A stretch of 64,000 bases of DNA from Candidatus Aminicenantota bacterium (GTDB lineage: Bacteria > Acidobacteriota > Aminicenantia > Aminicenantales > UBA8522), in NCBI GenBank assembly GCA_017886205.1, contig JAFNEO010000021.1, positions 17,251 to 81,250 of the forward strand. Direction: 5' to 3'. The position numbers and the translations under genes are program-made. Shown piece after piece: positions 1 to 8,259 of this stretch; the stretch's first letter is position 1; each line of letters starts with the position of its first letter. Under the pieces are notes generated by a model. That model was not told the origin of the DNA and made no database searches. It saw only the letters and a list, made by a program, of their open reading frames with translations.

Positions 1-381
1 CTCGTTGATTAAGACGACGGCGAACTTGGACAGCATGATCTGGGACGGTTTGAGAGGGAGGGCTACGAGGTATTCCAGGTCCCTGGAGAAATAGAAGGTG
101 GCGATGAGGTAGAACAGGCCGAAGACGAGGATAATGAGCTGGCCGGCCAGGACGGCCAGCGTCAGCAGCGCCTTTTCCTGTCCGAGCGATTTAAGCATAT
201 CAAAGACAGTTCCGAGGAGGCGGACATATAGGACAAGCGTCGGAACGACACCAACTACAGCCAGGGCAATAAGGGGGACCATCCAACGGTCGCGCTTCTG
301 AACGAACAGACGGTGGCGTACGACTGACCAACCGAAATTGGAGTTCAGAGCGGCCTTGACGAGGGCGGCGGTCGGGCTCAT
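1..381 (-). CDS. ABC-2 type transporter permease, N-terminal part (cut by window edge)
   Basis: The first 127 codons of a membrane protein are present and the rest lies beyond base 1. The start ATG (379-381) overlaps the stop of the upstream ATPase gene in an ATGA, so the two are translationally coupled. After a basic cytoplasmic N-terminus there are two strongly hydrophobic segments, at about residues 36-60 and 78-103, followed by a cytoplasmic loop. Pairing with an adjacent exporter-type ATPase suggests the permease of an ABC-2 export complex. The substrate cannot be told from the sequence. Confidence 0.75.
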   Translation of the reverse strand, partial: MSPTAALVKAALNSNFGWSVVRHRLFVQKRDRWMVPLIALAVVGVVPTLVLYVRLLGTVFDMLKSLGQEKALLTLAVLAGQLIILVFGLFYLIATFYFSRDLEYLVALPLKPSQIMLSKFAVVLINE

Positions 382-1103
382 GACTCGGTCAGCTCCAGGA
401 AGATATTTTCCAGAGAGGCCTTGTCCTTGGCCTGGTCTCGGAGCTCGGCCATCGTCCCGCAGGCAACTAGCCGTCCCTTATGGATGATGGCGAGCCGGTC
501 GCAGAGGCGCTCGGCGACTTCCATGATATGAGTGGAGAAGAACAGCGTTCCTCCGCCTTCGCAATGCTCCCGCATGGCTTCCTTAAGGAGATGAGAGGAG
601 CGGGGGTCAAGACCGACCATGGGCTCGTCGAGGACGAGGACTCGAGGGTTGATCATCAGCGCAGCCGTCAGAATAATCTTCTGCCGCATGCCGTGGGAGT
701 AGGTCTGGATGGGGTCGGCCACGGCGCGGGAAAGCTCGAAGGCCTCGAGCCAGTGCTCGATCCGGCTCCGCCGCTCGCCGCCGGAAACGCCATAGACATC
801 GCCCATGAAATTGAGGTACTCGATCCCTTTGAGGCGTTCGTAGATTTCCGGTTCGTCGGGTACGTAAACGGTCATGGCCTTGCAGCGAAGGGCATCGGCC
901 CGGTTGTCCAGGCCGGCGATCCTGATCGTTCCGCCGTCGGGCTTGAGGATGCCGACGATCATCTTGATCGTCGTCGTCTTACCGGCTCCGTTCGGGCCTA
1001 AGAAACCGAAAATCTCGCCCGGAGGAACGGTCAGCGTCAGGTCATCGACTGCTCGGACGGTCCCCTTGTTGTAGCTTTTTGAGACGTGGTTAATTTCGAT
1101 CAT
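378..1103 (-). CDS. ABC transporter ATP-binding protein (ABC-2 exporter type)
   Basis: 241-residue ATPase that should energise the permease encoded directly downstream. Walker A GPNGAGKT is at residues 36-43, the signature YSHGMRQ at about 135-141, Walker B LDEP at about 158-161 and the switch His in STHIME at about 192. The Q-loop region reads VPDEPEIYERL with Asp in the Gln position, which is common in this drug/Na+-exporter-like subgroup. The frame is open further upstream, but the ATG at 1101-1103 is preceded by GGAGG and begins exactly at the usual domain start (MIEINHVSKSY), so this start is preferred. The substrate is unknown. Confidence 0.88.
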   Translation of the reverse strand: MIEINHVSKSYNKGTVRAVDDLTLTVPPGEIFGFLGPNGAGKTTTIKMIVGILKPDGGTIRIAGLDNRADALRCKAMTVYVPDEPEIYERLKGIEYLNFMGDVYGVSGGERRSRIEHWLEAFELSRAVADPIQTYSHGMRQKIILTAALMINPRVLVLDEPMVGLDPRSSHLLKEAMREHCEGGGTLFFSTHIMEVAERLCDRLAIIHKGRLVACGTMAELRDQAKDKASLENIFLELTES

Positions 1104-1167
1104 CGGGCCTCCTCCGAGTCTTTCCTCAGCCCATCCTATAGGGAAGGACGGAAAACCGCAATCCGGG

Positions 1168-3411
1168 TTATGGCCTGATCGAGAGGGTGATCTTAAGAAC
1201 GCCGCGATCCTGGAGAGAGAAGAAGCGGGCAGCGGGGTCGTACCTCCTCTCCCAATTCTTGTTATAAACAAGATAGATATCGTTGCCGGGTGTGATCTGC
1301 CAGCGCAGTCGCGCGTTCCAGCCCAGCCTCCTGGAGATGTCGTCGTACTGGATGTAGTTCATGAAGCCGAGATCCGGGGAAAGAAAAAAATCGGCTTTGA
1401 ATTCATAGATGTTCTCCTTGAAATTCTCCTGGGGCAACCGGCCTCGGACGAGGTCGACCCTGAATGATAGATTGGCGTATCCGTCAATCTTGACCGCCAG
1501 GCCGAGGGATCTTTCGTCCAAGCGGCCCGAGTAAAACCGGCCGAAGCTGTAGCCGGCGTCAAGAATCGCGAAACGATGGCTGGCCGTGTTGAACGAGAGA
1601 CGGTAGTTCGTGAAGTCATACGGACCGGCAGGCAAGATGACGCCCTCGGCGACTTCGAAATCGTAAGGCAAAACATCTCGGTTGGGGCCGACTTCGAACT
1701 CGAAGCGTTCTCCGCTCTCGGTCTGGAAGCTCAAGGGCGTGAACTGGACCCGCCTCGTTTCGAGCCGGCCGGAAAGGTCCCAGTAGTAGTCGAAGCTCGT
1801 CTGGAAAAAAAATTGCCGGACAATGTTGTCCAGGAATCCCCTCTCCGGCCGCGGCTGGTAGGCCAGCCGGACATAGAAAGTCTGGAAGCTCTGCCGCATC
1901 ATGTAGCCGAGTCCCGGGTCCAGGGCTTCTCCATAGTAAGCATACGTGCTCTCTACGTTCCACAGGTTGTTGGGATAGTTGGCCCGCAAGCCAAAGCCGT
2001 GGTGGCGGCCGGACTTCTCGTTCCAGTTATAGGCCATCCAGGCTGCCAGCATGAGGTTCTTATTGCCCGTGAACCGGGATGTCGAATAGTTGAAGTCAAC
2101 TCCGGCCAGAGTATTCTTCTCGCCTGTCGGGCTGCCGTTGGTGAGGACCCACCCGACCTTGCTCTCGGCGAAGACGTTTTGAGTCATCCGGGCGGCAAAG
2201 AGGTTGCGGCCCGGAAGCCCCGGAAAATCGCCGGTCTGAACGTCGAGCGCCGAGATATTGGTGCTGCCGATTTTGCCATAGAGCTTGGTGCCGAAACGGA
2301 CCGGCACCTGTTCGCCCTCGAAGAGCCCGATCCGGCGGCTGAAAAAGGGCATAAAACTGATGCTCGAGCTGAAGTTGAACGTCTCCGAGCCTTCCAGGAA
2401 GAACATCCGCTTTTCCGGGAAAAAAAGCGGGAAGCGAGTCAGGTTGATCCTCCGCTCATCGACCTCGGTTTCGGCGAAGTCCATGTTATAACTGACGACG
2501 CCGACGAGGTTGGGCGTGAAGTTCTTGTAGATATCGAACCCGCCATCGAGATGATTGTCCCTCCCGCCCGTTCCGACGACACTGCCGGCCGAGCTGGCGA
2601 GACCGTAAGGCTTGAAGGTAAACCCTTTTCCCTGCCGGACGTTCTCAATCCCGGTGAGGGCGGCGGCCTCCATGGGGTTGTTGAAATTGCTGTCCCGGTT
2701 CGTCCCCGACAGACGGATCGTTTCCAGCTTTCGAGGGACAATCCTCTCGACGTTGATGCCCCAGACTGTGAGTCCAGGCTTGAACGAGATTGTCTTGAAC
2801 GGAATCCGTAGCTCCGCGCTCCAACCGTTCTCCAGAACTCGGCTTTTGGCTTCCCAGATGCCATCCCAGTTGAGGCTCGGGTCCCCGCCGTAGGCCAATC
2901 CTTCGCTGCGCGCGCCGAGGGGGTTGACATAAAATAGGTAGGCGTTCCGTTTGTCCTGGAAGGGGTCGATGAGGACTCGAATGAGGTCATCGCTTGAGGT
3001 GTTCGGGCCTCCATGGTGAAAGCCGTAGCCCATCGAGCCTCCCCCCGAGCCTTCCGAACCGTCGTGGGCCATGGTGTTGGCGGCAATGCGGCCCGGCTCG
3101 CTGTCCAAGCATAGGACGCCGATGAAGAGGCTTACTTCGTCATACAGGACCCGCAGCTCGGTCTTCTCAGTCGGGTCGGAATTGGGCTGGGGTTCGACCA
3201 TCCGGAATCCAGTGAAAGGGACCGCCGATTGCCACACAGAATCGGACAAGAAGCCGTCGATCTTCGGACCCTGGTTGACTCGGACGGCCAGGACCTCGGC
3301 CGCGAGTCCCGGCGAGCTCAGAAACAGCCCCAAAGCAAACGCCTGAAGGATACTCTGTCTTATTTTTCTCAAGGCGACTGTTCTTTCTTTGGTCACGCGC
3401 GGACTCAACAT
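1168..3411 (-). CDS. secreted DUF5916 protein with CBM9-like N-terminal domain
   Basis: About 747 residues. A basic N-terminus and hydrophobic stretch ending in SSPGLAA form a signal peptide. A carbohydrate-binding-family-9-like beta domain follows (about residues 40-220: IDGFLSDSVWQSA, then a YDEVSLFIGVLC strand). The C-terminal two thirds match the DUF5916 layout of repeated amphipathic beta strands rich in Tyr, Phe and Arg, probably an outer-membrane barrel. Start is uncertain: TTG at 3450, ATG at 3441 and ATG at 3411 are in frame; ATG 3411 places the signal peptide nearest the N-terminus. The family is frequent in Bacteroidota and Acidobacteriota, and its function is not established. Confidence 0.8.
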   Translation of the reverse strand: MLSPRVTKERTVALRKIRQSILQAFALGLFLSSPGLAAEVLAVRVNQGPKIDGFLSDSVWQSAVPFTGFRMVEPQPNSDPTEKTELRVLYDEVSLFIGVLCLDSEPGRIAANTMAHDGSEGSGGGSMGYGFHHGGPNTSSDDLIRVLIDPFQDKRNAYLFYVNPLGARSEGLAYGGDPSLNWDGIWEAKSRVLENGWSAELRIPFKTISFKPGLTVWGINVERIVPRKLETIRLSGTNRDSNFNNPMEAAALTGIENVRQGKGFTFKPYGLASSAGSVVGTGGRDNHLDGGFDIYKNFTPNLVGVVSYNMDFAETEVDERRINLTRFPLFFPEKRMFFLEGSETFNFSSSISFMPFFSRRIGLFEGEQVPVRFGTKLYGKIGSTNISALDVQTGDFPGLPGRNLFAARMTQNVFAESKVGWVLTNGSPTGEKNTLAGVDFNYSTSRFTGNKNLMLAAWMAYNWNEKSGRHHGFGLRANYPNNLWNVESTYAYYGEALDPGLGYMMRQSFQTFYVRLAYQPRPERGFLDNIVRQFFFQTSFDYYWDLSGRLETRRVQFTPLSFQTESGERFEFEVGPNRDVLPYDFEVAEGVILPAGPYDFTNYRLSFNTASHRFAILDAGYSFGRFYSGRLDERSLGLAVKIDGYANLSFRVDLVRGRLPQENFKENIYEFKADFFLSPDLGFMNYIQYDDISRRLGWNARLRWQITPGNDIYLVYNKNWERRYDPAARFFSLQDRGVLKITLSIRP

Positions 3412-3548
3412 CCTGATTCTGATCTCCGGCTCACACAACATGCCGCCCAATATACCCGTCGCTCACGATCGGTGTCAAGGCGGCGCTTGCCTTATTTGAC
3501 CTCTTTCGATATCATCTTTGCTTAATTTTCTTTATAGGAGAAGTGATC

Positions 3549-5075
3549 ATGGCCATCATAGTTGACGGGCATAACCTGACCATCGAGAAGGTGGTCCAAA
3601 TCGCCAGGGAGAACGAGAAAGTCGAGCTCGATCCCGAGGCGAAAAAGCGGATCGAGAAGTGCCGCGCCCTGCTCGAGGACAAAATCCAGAAAGGGGAGAT
3701 TATGTATGGAGTCAACACGGGCATCGGCGAGCTTTCCGAGGTCGTCCTGACGCCGGAGCAGGTCGAAAAATACCAGAGGTATATCATCTACAGCCATGCC
3801 GCCGGCTATGGGAAGCCTCTGCCCATCGACATCGTCCGGGCGGCCATGCTGAGCCGGATCAGCTGTCACTGCCATGGTCATTCCGGCATGAGGCTGGTCT
3901 TGACCGAGACGATGAAAGAGATGATCAATCGCGGCGTGACGCCCGTCGTCTGCGAAAAGGGGTCGGTCGGCGCCTGCGGCGACCTTTCCCCGATGTCGCA
4001 GATCGCCCTGGGTATCATGGGGGAAGGGGAGTGTTTCTACCAGGGGGAGAGGCTGCCGTCCGCGGAAGCTCTGAAAAGGGCCGGCATCAAACCGGTGGTC
4101 CTCAAAGCCCGCGACGGTCTGGCCACAATCAACGGTTCGAACGTCATCACGGGGCTGGGCGCACTCGAAATCTATGATGCCCACCGTTTCCTCAAGAATG
4201 CCGAAATCGCCGCCGCCATGACGCTCGAAGTGCTCAACGCCAATATGAAGGCCTACGACGAGCGGCTCCATAAGGTGCGCGGCTACCCCGGCGCACTCGA
4301 GTCCGCCGAGAACATCCGGCGGATCACAGAAGGGAGCGAGCTCCTGGCCAAGATCGGGAAAAAGAAAGTCCAGGATGCCTACAGCCTGCGGAGCACACCC
4401 CAGGTGACCGGCGCCGCCCGAGATGCTCTCAAATGGGCCCGCAACATGCTCGAAATCGAGCTCAACCATGCCGCCGACAATCCTGTCTTTTTCCCGGATG
4501 AGCAGCTCGTCCTGACGGGAGCGAATTTCCAGGGGACGCCGCAGGCCTTCGCCCTCGAGCTCCTGGGGATAAGCGTGACTACGGTGGCGGTGCTGTCCGA
4601 GCGCCGGCTCAACCGGCTGATGAACCCCCACCTCAGCGTCGGCTTGCCGGCGTTTCTGACAAAGGGTGCCGGGATGTTCTCGGGGTTGATGCTCTCTCAG
4701 TACACGGCCGGTGCGCTCGTCTGCGAGAACCGCGTCCTTTCGCACCCGGCTGCGACCGGGTCCATACCTGCGGCTGCCGACCAGGAGGACTTCGTCAGCA
4801 TGGGCTGGACGACAGCCCTCAAGACAAAGCAGATCATCGACAACGCTTGGGCGGTTCTCGGGATCGAAATGATGTCCGGTGCCCAGGCGATCGATTTCCG
4901 CGCTCCGCTCAAGCCGAGCAAGGGTGTCCAGGCTGCGCATGAGGTGATCCGGAAACATGTCGCCCATCTCGAGGAGGACCGGCCGATCTATGGCGATATC
5001 AACACGCTCAAGGAGGTCGTCGAGCGGGGAGAGGTCCTCGAGGCCGTGGAGAAAGCGGTCGGTGAGCTGAAGTAG
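3549..5075 (+). CDS. hutH: histidine ammonia-lyase family protein with Cys in the MIO triad
   Basis: 508 residues, usual length for HAL, which deaminates L-histidine to urocanate. Visible family motifs: YGVNTGIGEL, SHAAGYG (the His typical of HAL), GANFQG, QDAYSLR and QEDFVSMG with the HAL-type Glu. The cofactor triad that cyclises to MIO is Ala-Cys-Gly (residues 142-144, Cys codon TGC at 3975-3977) instead of Ala-Ser-Gly. AGGAG at 3536-3540 lies 8 bases before ATG 3549, which excludes the in-frame GTG at 3543. No hutU, hutI or hutG lies nearby, so the lyase is an orphan; an aminomutase or other aromatic amino-acid lyase role is possible. Confidence 0.88.
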   Translation: MAIIVDGHNLTIEKVVQIARENEKVELDPEAKKRIEKCRALLEDKIQKGEIMYGVNTGIGELSEVVLTPEQVEKYQRYIIYSHAAGYGKPLPIDIVRAAMLSRISCHCHGHSGMRLVLTETMKEMINRGVTPVVCEKGSVGACGDLSPMSQIALGIMGEGECFYQGERLPSAEALKRAGIKPVVLKARDGLATINGSNVITGLGALEIYDAHRFLKNAEIAAAMTLEVLNANMKAYDERLHKVRGYPGALESAENIRRITEGSELLAKIGKKKVQDAYSLRSTPQVTGAARDALKWARNMLEIELNHAADNPVFFPDEQLVLTGANFQGTPQAFALELLGISVTTVAVLSERRLNRLMNPHLSVGLPAFLTKGAGMFSGLMLSQYTAGALVCENRVLSHPAATGSIPAAADQEDFVSMGWTTALKTKQIIDNAWAVLGIEMMSGAQAIDFRAPLKPSKGVQAAHEVIRKHVAHLEEDRPIYGDINTLKEVVERGEVLEAVEKAVGELK

Positions 5076-5166
5076 AGTTACCCAGGCGGCCCTATCCAAG
5101 CGGATTTCTTAATAGTATTATGCCCGCAATGACAGCATATAAGTACATCTAAATAGTAAGCTCCCT

Positions 5167-5823
5167 ATGTTTAAAGCTCTGATCTTCGATATGGACGGGT
5201 TGATGATCGACAGCGAGCGGCTGTATTGGCAGGTCGAAAAAGACCTGGCCGGGAGCTACCGAAAAGAGGTCAAGGAAGAGACCCTCTGGAAGATGATGGG
5301 TCGCCGGCCGATCGAAGGCCTAAGGATCTTCGTCGAGGACCTCGAACTTCCGATTTCGGCGGAGGAAGCCCTGGCCTTGAGGGACGCCCGCATGCGGGAG
5401 AAATACCGGGACGAATCTGAAGCTATGCCGGGGCTTTTTCATATCCTGGACACGTTTTATGGGAAGCTGAAGCTGGCCGTCTGCACCGGCGCGCAAAGGG
5501 AATTCATGGAGGTCGTGGTCGACCGGCTGAAAATCCGGGAGAAGTTCAACGTCCTCCAGGCTTCTGACGAGATCAAAAAGGGAAAGCCGGATCCGGAAAT
5601 CTATCTTAGTACCTGCGTCCGATTGGGCCTCGAGCCGAAGCAATGCATCGTCCTCGAGGATTCGTCCAACGGCGCCCTGGCCGGTAAAAGAGCGGGCTGC
5701 TATACCATCGCCGTCCCCTCCGAGTACAGTCGAGGCCAGGACTTCAGTTTCGTCGACTTCGTCGCCTCCGACCTGTTCGCCGCCGAGAAGCATATCTCCG
5801 GATTGTTGGGCCCCGGAGTTTGA
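5167..5823 (+). CDS. HAD-superfamily phosphatase, beta-phosphoglucomutase-like
   Basis: 218 residues. HAD motif I is DMDGLMIDSE (residues 8-17), with the nucleophile Asp and acid/base Asp both present. Motif II is the CTGA segment near 101-104. Motif III Lys lies in KKGKPDPEIY, and motif IV is VLEDSSNG. An alpha-helical cap sits between motifs I and II, as in subfamily IA. Likely hydrolyses or isomerises a small sugar phosphate in the cytoplasm; the substrate is not deducible. There is no clear Shine-Dalgarno before the ATG, so translation may be weak. Confidence 0.85.
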   Translation: MFKALIFDMDGLMIDSERLYWQVEKDLAGSYRKEVKEETLWKMMGRRPIEGLRIFVEDLELPISAEEALALRDARMREKYRDESEAMPGLFHILDTFYGKLKLAVCTGAQREFMEVVVDRLKIREKFNVLQASDEIKKGKPDPEIYLSTCVRLGLEPKQCIVLEDSSNGALAGKRAGCYTIAVPSEYSRGQDFSFVDFVASDLFAAEKHISGLLGPGV

Positions 5824-5919
5824 TCTGGCTCGTTAAGAATTTTCTTCGGTATTTCGTTTGCCCGAGTTCTGGGTATAATAGGGCCATCGCTTAAATCCGA
5901 AAACAAGAGAGAGACCGTC

Positions 5920-6636
5920 ATGAACAACCGGATCGCCTTGGTCACGGGGAGCAGCCGGGGCATCGGCCGGGAGATCGCCATCCGGCTGGCCGATGATGTG
6001 GATGGAATCGCCGTCCATTACCGAGAGAACGAAAACGCGGCTGAAGAGGTCGCGAGCGAGATAAGAAACAAGAGGAAAGCGGTCCGGGCCTTTCATGCCG
6101 ACTTGACCAACGAGGGCGAAGCCAAGAACCTCATTCGCCAAGTCGAGGAGCATTTCGGCCGGCTGGACGTCCTAGTCAATAATTTCGGCCCCATCATCGT
6201 CAAGCCCTGGCCGGATCTGACCACCGCCGATTGGGAGCTGATGTTCCGGAGCATCCTGCTGGGCGCCTTCTGGGGAATCACTTCGGTGCTTCCGGGGATG
6301 CGAGAACGCCGCTGGGGCCGGATCATCAACATCGGCTACCATCGGGTCGAGCAGCTGACCGCTTTCTCCGGGATCGCCGCCTACGCCGTGGCCAAGACGG
6401 CGCTCCTCATCCTAACCCGCTCCGCCGCAGCCTCGGAGCTCAAGTCCGGAATCACCGTGAACATGGTCTCGCCGGGGCTGATCGAGGGCGGAATCATGCC
6501 GGCGGGAGGGAAGGTGTCGCCGGAGCTCTTTGGCAAAAAGACGGATGTCGCCGAAGCTGTGAGCTTCCTCGCTTCAGACCGGGCAGGACATATCAACGGC
6601 ACGAACCTGATCGTGGCCGGCACCTGGAAGCTGTGA
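5920..6636 (+). CDS. short-chain dehydrogenase/reductase, FabG/pteridine-reductase-like
   Basis: 238 residues. The nucleotide-binding motif TGSSRGIG is at 9-16, the NNFG motif at 87-90 (usually NNAG), and the catalytic pair Tyr155-x3-Lys159 is intact. The catalytic Ser expected about 13 residues before the Tyr is missing: the segment reads NIGYHRVEQL. A TATAAT box at 5874-5879 lies 40 bases before the ATG. The basic RENE after the second strand suggests NADPH. Convergent with the next gene, 10 bases apart. Substrate unknown; the missing Ser makes ordinary SDR chemistry less certain. Confidence 0.8.
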   Translation: MNNRIALVTGSSRGIGREIAIRLADDVDGIAVHYRENENAAEEVASEIRNKRKAVRAFHADLTNEGEAKNLIRQVEEHFGRLDVLVNNFGPIIVKPWPDLTTADWELMFRSILLGAFWGITSVLPGMRERRWGRIINIGYHRVEQLTAFSGIAAYAVAKTALLILTRSAAASELKSGITVNMVSPGLIEGGIMPAGGKVSPELFGKKTDVAEAVSFLASDRAGHINGTNLIVAGTWKL

Positions 6637-6646
6637 GAATCGAAGC

Positions 6647-7372
6647 CTAGAGTCTCCCCCCACGGGCTTGCTTGAGACGTTGCAGGAAAGGCTTGTAGAG
6701 GAAGCTCTTCTCGTCCAGCTCACACAGCTGTTTAAACATCAACTTGGTGACCGTGAAGGTCAGCATGTCGGGGGGAAGATGCTGGCGCATGGCAATATCG
6801 GTGGAGCCGATCGAGGCCTGAGCAATATCCAGATTCTTGAACGGCTGGAACTGCGAGCAGCCCGACCCGAACGGCGCGATGACCGGTGGCGGGTCGTCGG
6901 GAGCGCTGTGATACTGAGCTCCGATGGCCAGGGCGCTCAGCTGGTCGGGGTTCACAAGGAAAGTGATGGTCTTGACATAAGGCCAGGCTTCTTCCTTGAG
7001 CGGCCCGAGAAAGAGGTGAGGGTGCTCGGCTCGGTATGGTCTTGCCGCATCGATCCATTTCCCCATCAGGGCGTGTGAAGCCTTGAGTCCCTCGTCGTCC
7101 ACCAGGAACTCGATGAATTCTTTTCTCGACCGGAGCTGAATTCCCCACATCCAGTGACCGGCGCCGCCGCAGCCGTACCGGTCCTTAGTGATGTGGAGCG
7201 TCTTCCCCTGCAGCCAAGGGCGATAGAAGGAGTAGACGCAGGCCCGCCCCTCGGGCGAGACCAAGGGTTCGAACAGCGCCGGGTCCGGAGCATCATAGAA
7301 GCCGATGATCGGCGTCTTGATATCGAGCCTTTTCTTGAGGCGGTCGGGATTGGGCAGTCTTTCTTTGGCCAT
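6647..7372 (-). CDS. DUF169 domain-containing protein
   Basis: 241 residues, soluble. The whole length resembles the DUF169 family: an N-terminal IGFYDAP segment, a Cys-Val-Tyr motif, then ITKDRYGCGGAGHWMWG with the paired Cys-Gly-Gly, and a central IGAQYHS strand. DUF169 proteins are widespread in anaerobes. Their cysteines suggest a metal- or redox-related role, but none is established. Divergent from the MerR-type gene, with a 169-base shared regulatory region. Confidence 0.7.
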   Translation of the reverse strand: MAKERLPNPDRLKKRLDIKTPIIGFYDAPDPALFEPLVSPEGRACVYSFYRPWLQGKTLHITKDRYGCGGAGHWMWGIQLRSRKEFIEFLVDDEGLKASHALMGKWIDAARPYRAEHPHLFLGPLKEEAWPYVKTITFLVNPDQLSALAIGAQYHSAPDDPPPVIAPFGSGCSQFQPFKNLDIAQASIGSTDIAMRQHLPPDMLTFTVTKLMFKQLCELDEKSFLYKPFLQRLKQARGGRL

Positions 7373-7460
7373 GCGTTATTTATCGCACGTTCCACTCCTT
7401 TTGGCAAGAGTCCGGGTGGACCACATTTGGGCCGCTACGTCCCGATAGGCAAAAAAAGGC

Positions 7461-7500
7461 TTGACAAGGCCGGATAACAAATATATACGTGTACGTATAT
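7461..7500 (+). promoter_or_regulatory. promoter and palindromic operator of the MerR-type gene
   Basis: A consensus -35 TTGACA lies at 7461-7466. With a 17-base spacer the -10 would be TATACG (7484-7489). That box lies inside an inverted repeat with 8-base arms, ATATACGT and ACGTATAT, at 7483-7490 and 7493-7500 around a GT centre. A dyad over the -10 region 42 bases before a MerR-type start codon fits an autoregulatory operator, which is inference. Confidence 0.55.
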
Positions 7501-7541
7501 GTATAAATTAAAGATTCATTTAATAAACGCGCAGGTATGTA

Positions 7542-8258
7542 ATGAATAAGAATATCTTCACGCGGGATGAGTTCATTGCCAAGTTCAATCTGCAGGACGC
7601 ATCTCTTCGGGAATGGGAAAAGGCTAGGCTGCTGAACCCGGCCGGGTTCACAGACGAGAAGATCCCGCTCTATTCGGAAGAGATGAGCAAAAGAGCCGCG
7701 GCCATTCAGAAGCTTACCGAGCTGGGCTACGAGACCCCCGAGATCCAGAAAATCCTCAAGAAGATCGGATTACCCGGGGACTCCGAAAAGAAACGAAAAT
7801 TCAAGGACCCGGATCGGTACCTGACTGTCGGGGATCTGGCTGAACGGGTCGGGTTGAGCCCCCGGACGATCAAGCACTGGGAGGACAAGGGCCTCATCGA
7901 GCCCGATATGCGGAGCGAAGGAGGATTCCGGCTCTATTCCGGAGTCTATGTCGATATCTGTGAGCTTGTCCGCGATCTTCAGCTTTTCGGCTACAGCCTC
8001 GAAGAGATCAAGGAAGTTTCCGACTCCTTCCGGACTTTCCTGGCCATCCAGGAAAACCCGGAGGCTTTCCCGCCGCAAGAGGTTTCCGACAAGCTCAATT
8101 CCATGCTCAAGGAGATCGATGTCCTGTTCGACAAGATGGGCAAGTTCCAGAAGGGCATAAAGCGGTGGGAGGACCTGTTGAAAAAAAAGAAGAAAGAGAT
8201 ATCCGACCTGTACAGCAGGAACCAGAAGAGAGAAGTCAAGAAATCCAAAGGAAAATGA
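7542..8258 (+). CDS. MerR-family transcriptional regulator with two tandem HTH domains
   Basis: 238 residues. The second domain (about 93-161) is a standard MerR winged helix: YLTVGDLAERVGLSPRTIKHWEDKGLI, then FRLYS and a second helical pair. Residues 5-75 look like a diverged first MerR unit (FTRDEFIAKFNL, SLREWEKARLL, IPLYSEE, LGYETPEIQKIL). The C-terminus is a long charged coiled coil (about 185-238) that could hold the dimer; no Cys-rich effector site is visible. AGG lies 7 bases before the ATG. The stop is followed after one base by the radical SAM start, so the two are co-transcribed. Confidence 0.82.
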   Translation: MNKNIFTRDEFIAKFNLQDASLREWEKARLLNPAGFTDEKIPLYSEEMSKRAAAIQKLTELGYETPEIQKILKKIGLPGDSEKKRKFKDPDRYLTVGDLAERVGLSPRTIKHWEDKGLIEPDMRSEGGFRLYSGVYVDICELVRDLQLFGYSLEEIKEVSDSFRTFLAIQENPEAFPPQEVSDKLNSMLKEIDVLFDKMGKFQKGIKRWEDLLKKKKKEISDLYSRNQKREVKKSKGK

Positions 8259-8259
8259 G

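Noticed and set aside
1576..2811. Long plus-strand open frame (411 codons) opposite the DUF5916 gene
   Set aside because: It is antisense to a clear family match, has atypical composition and no ribosome-binding site; long antisense frames are common in this GC-rich codon usage.
3522..5099. Long minus-strand open frame opposite hutH
   Set aside because: The plus strand is an unmistakable ammonia-lyase over the full length; the antisense frame has no family features.
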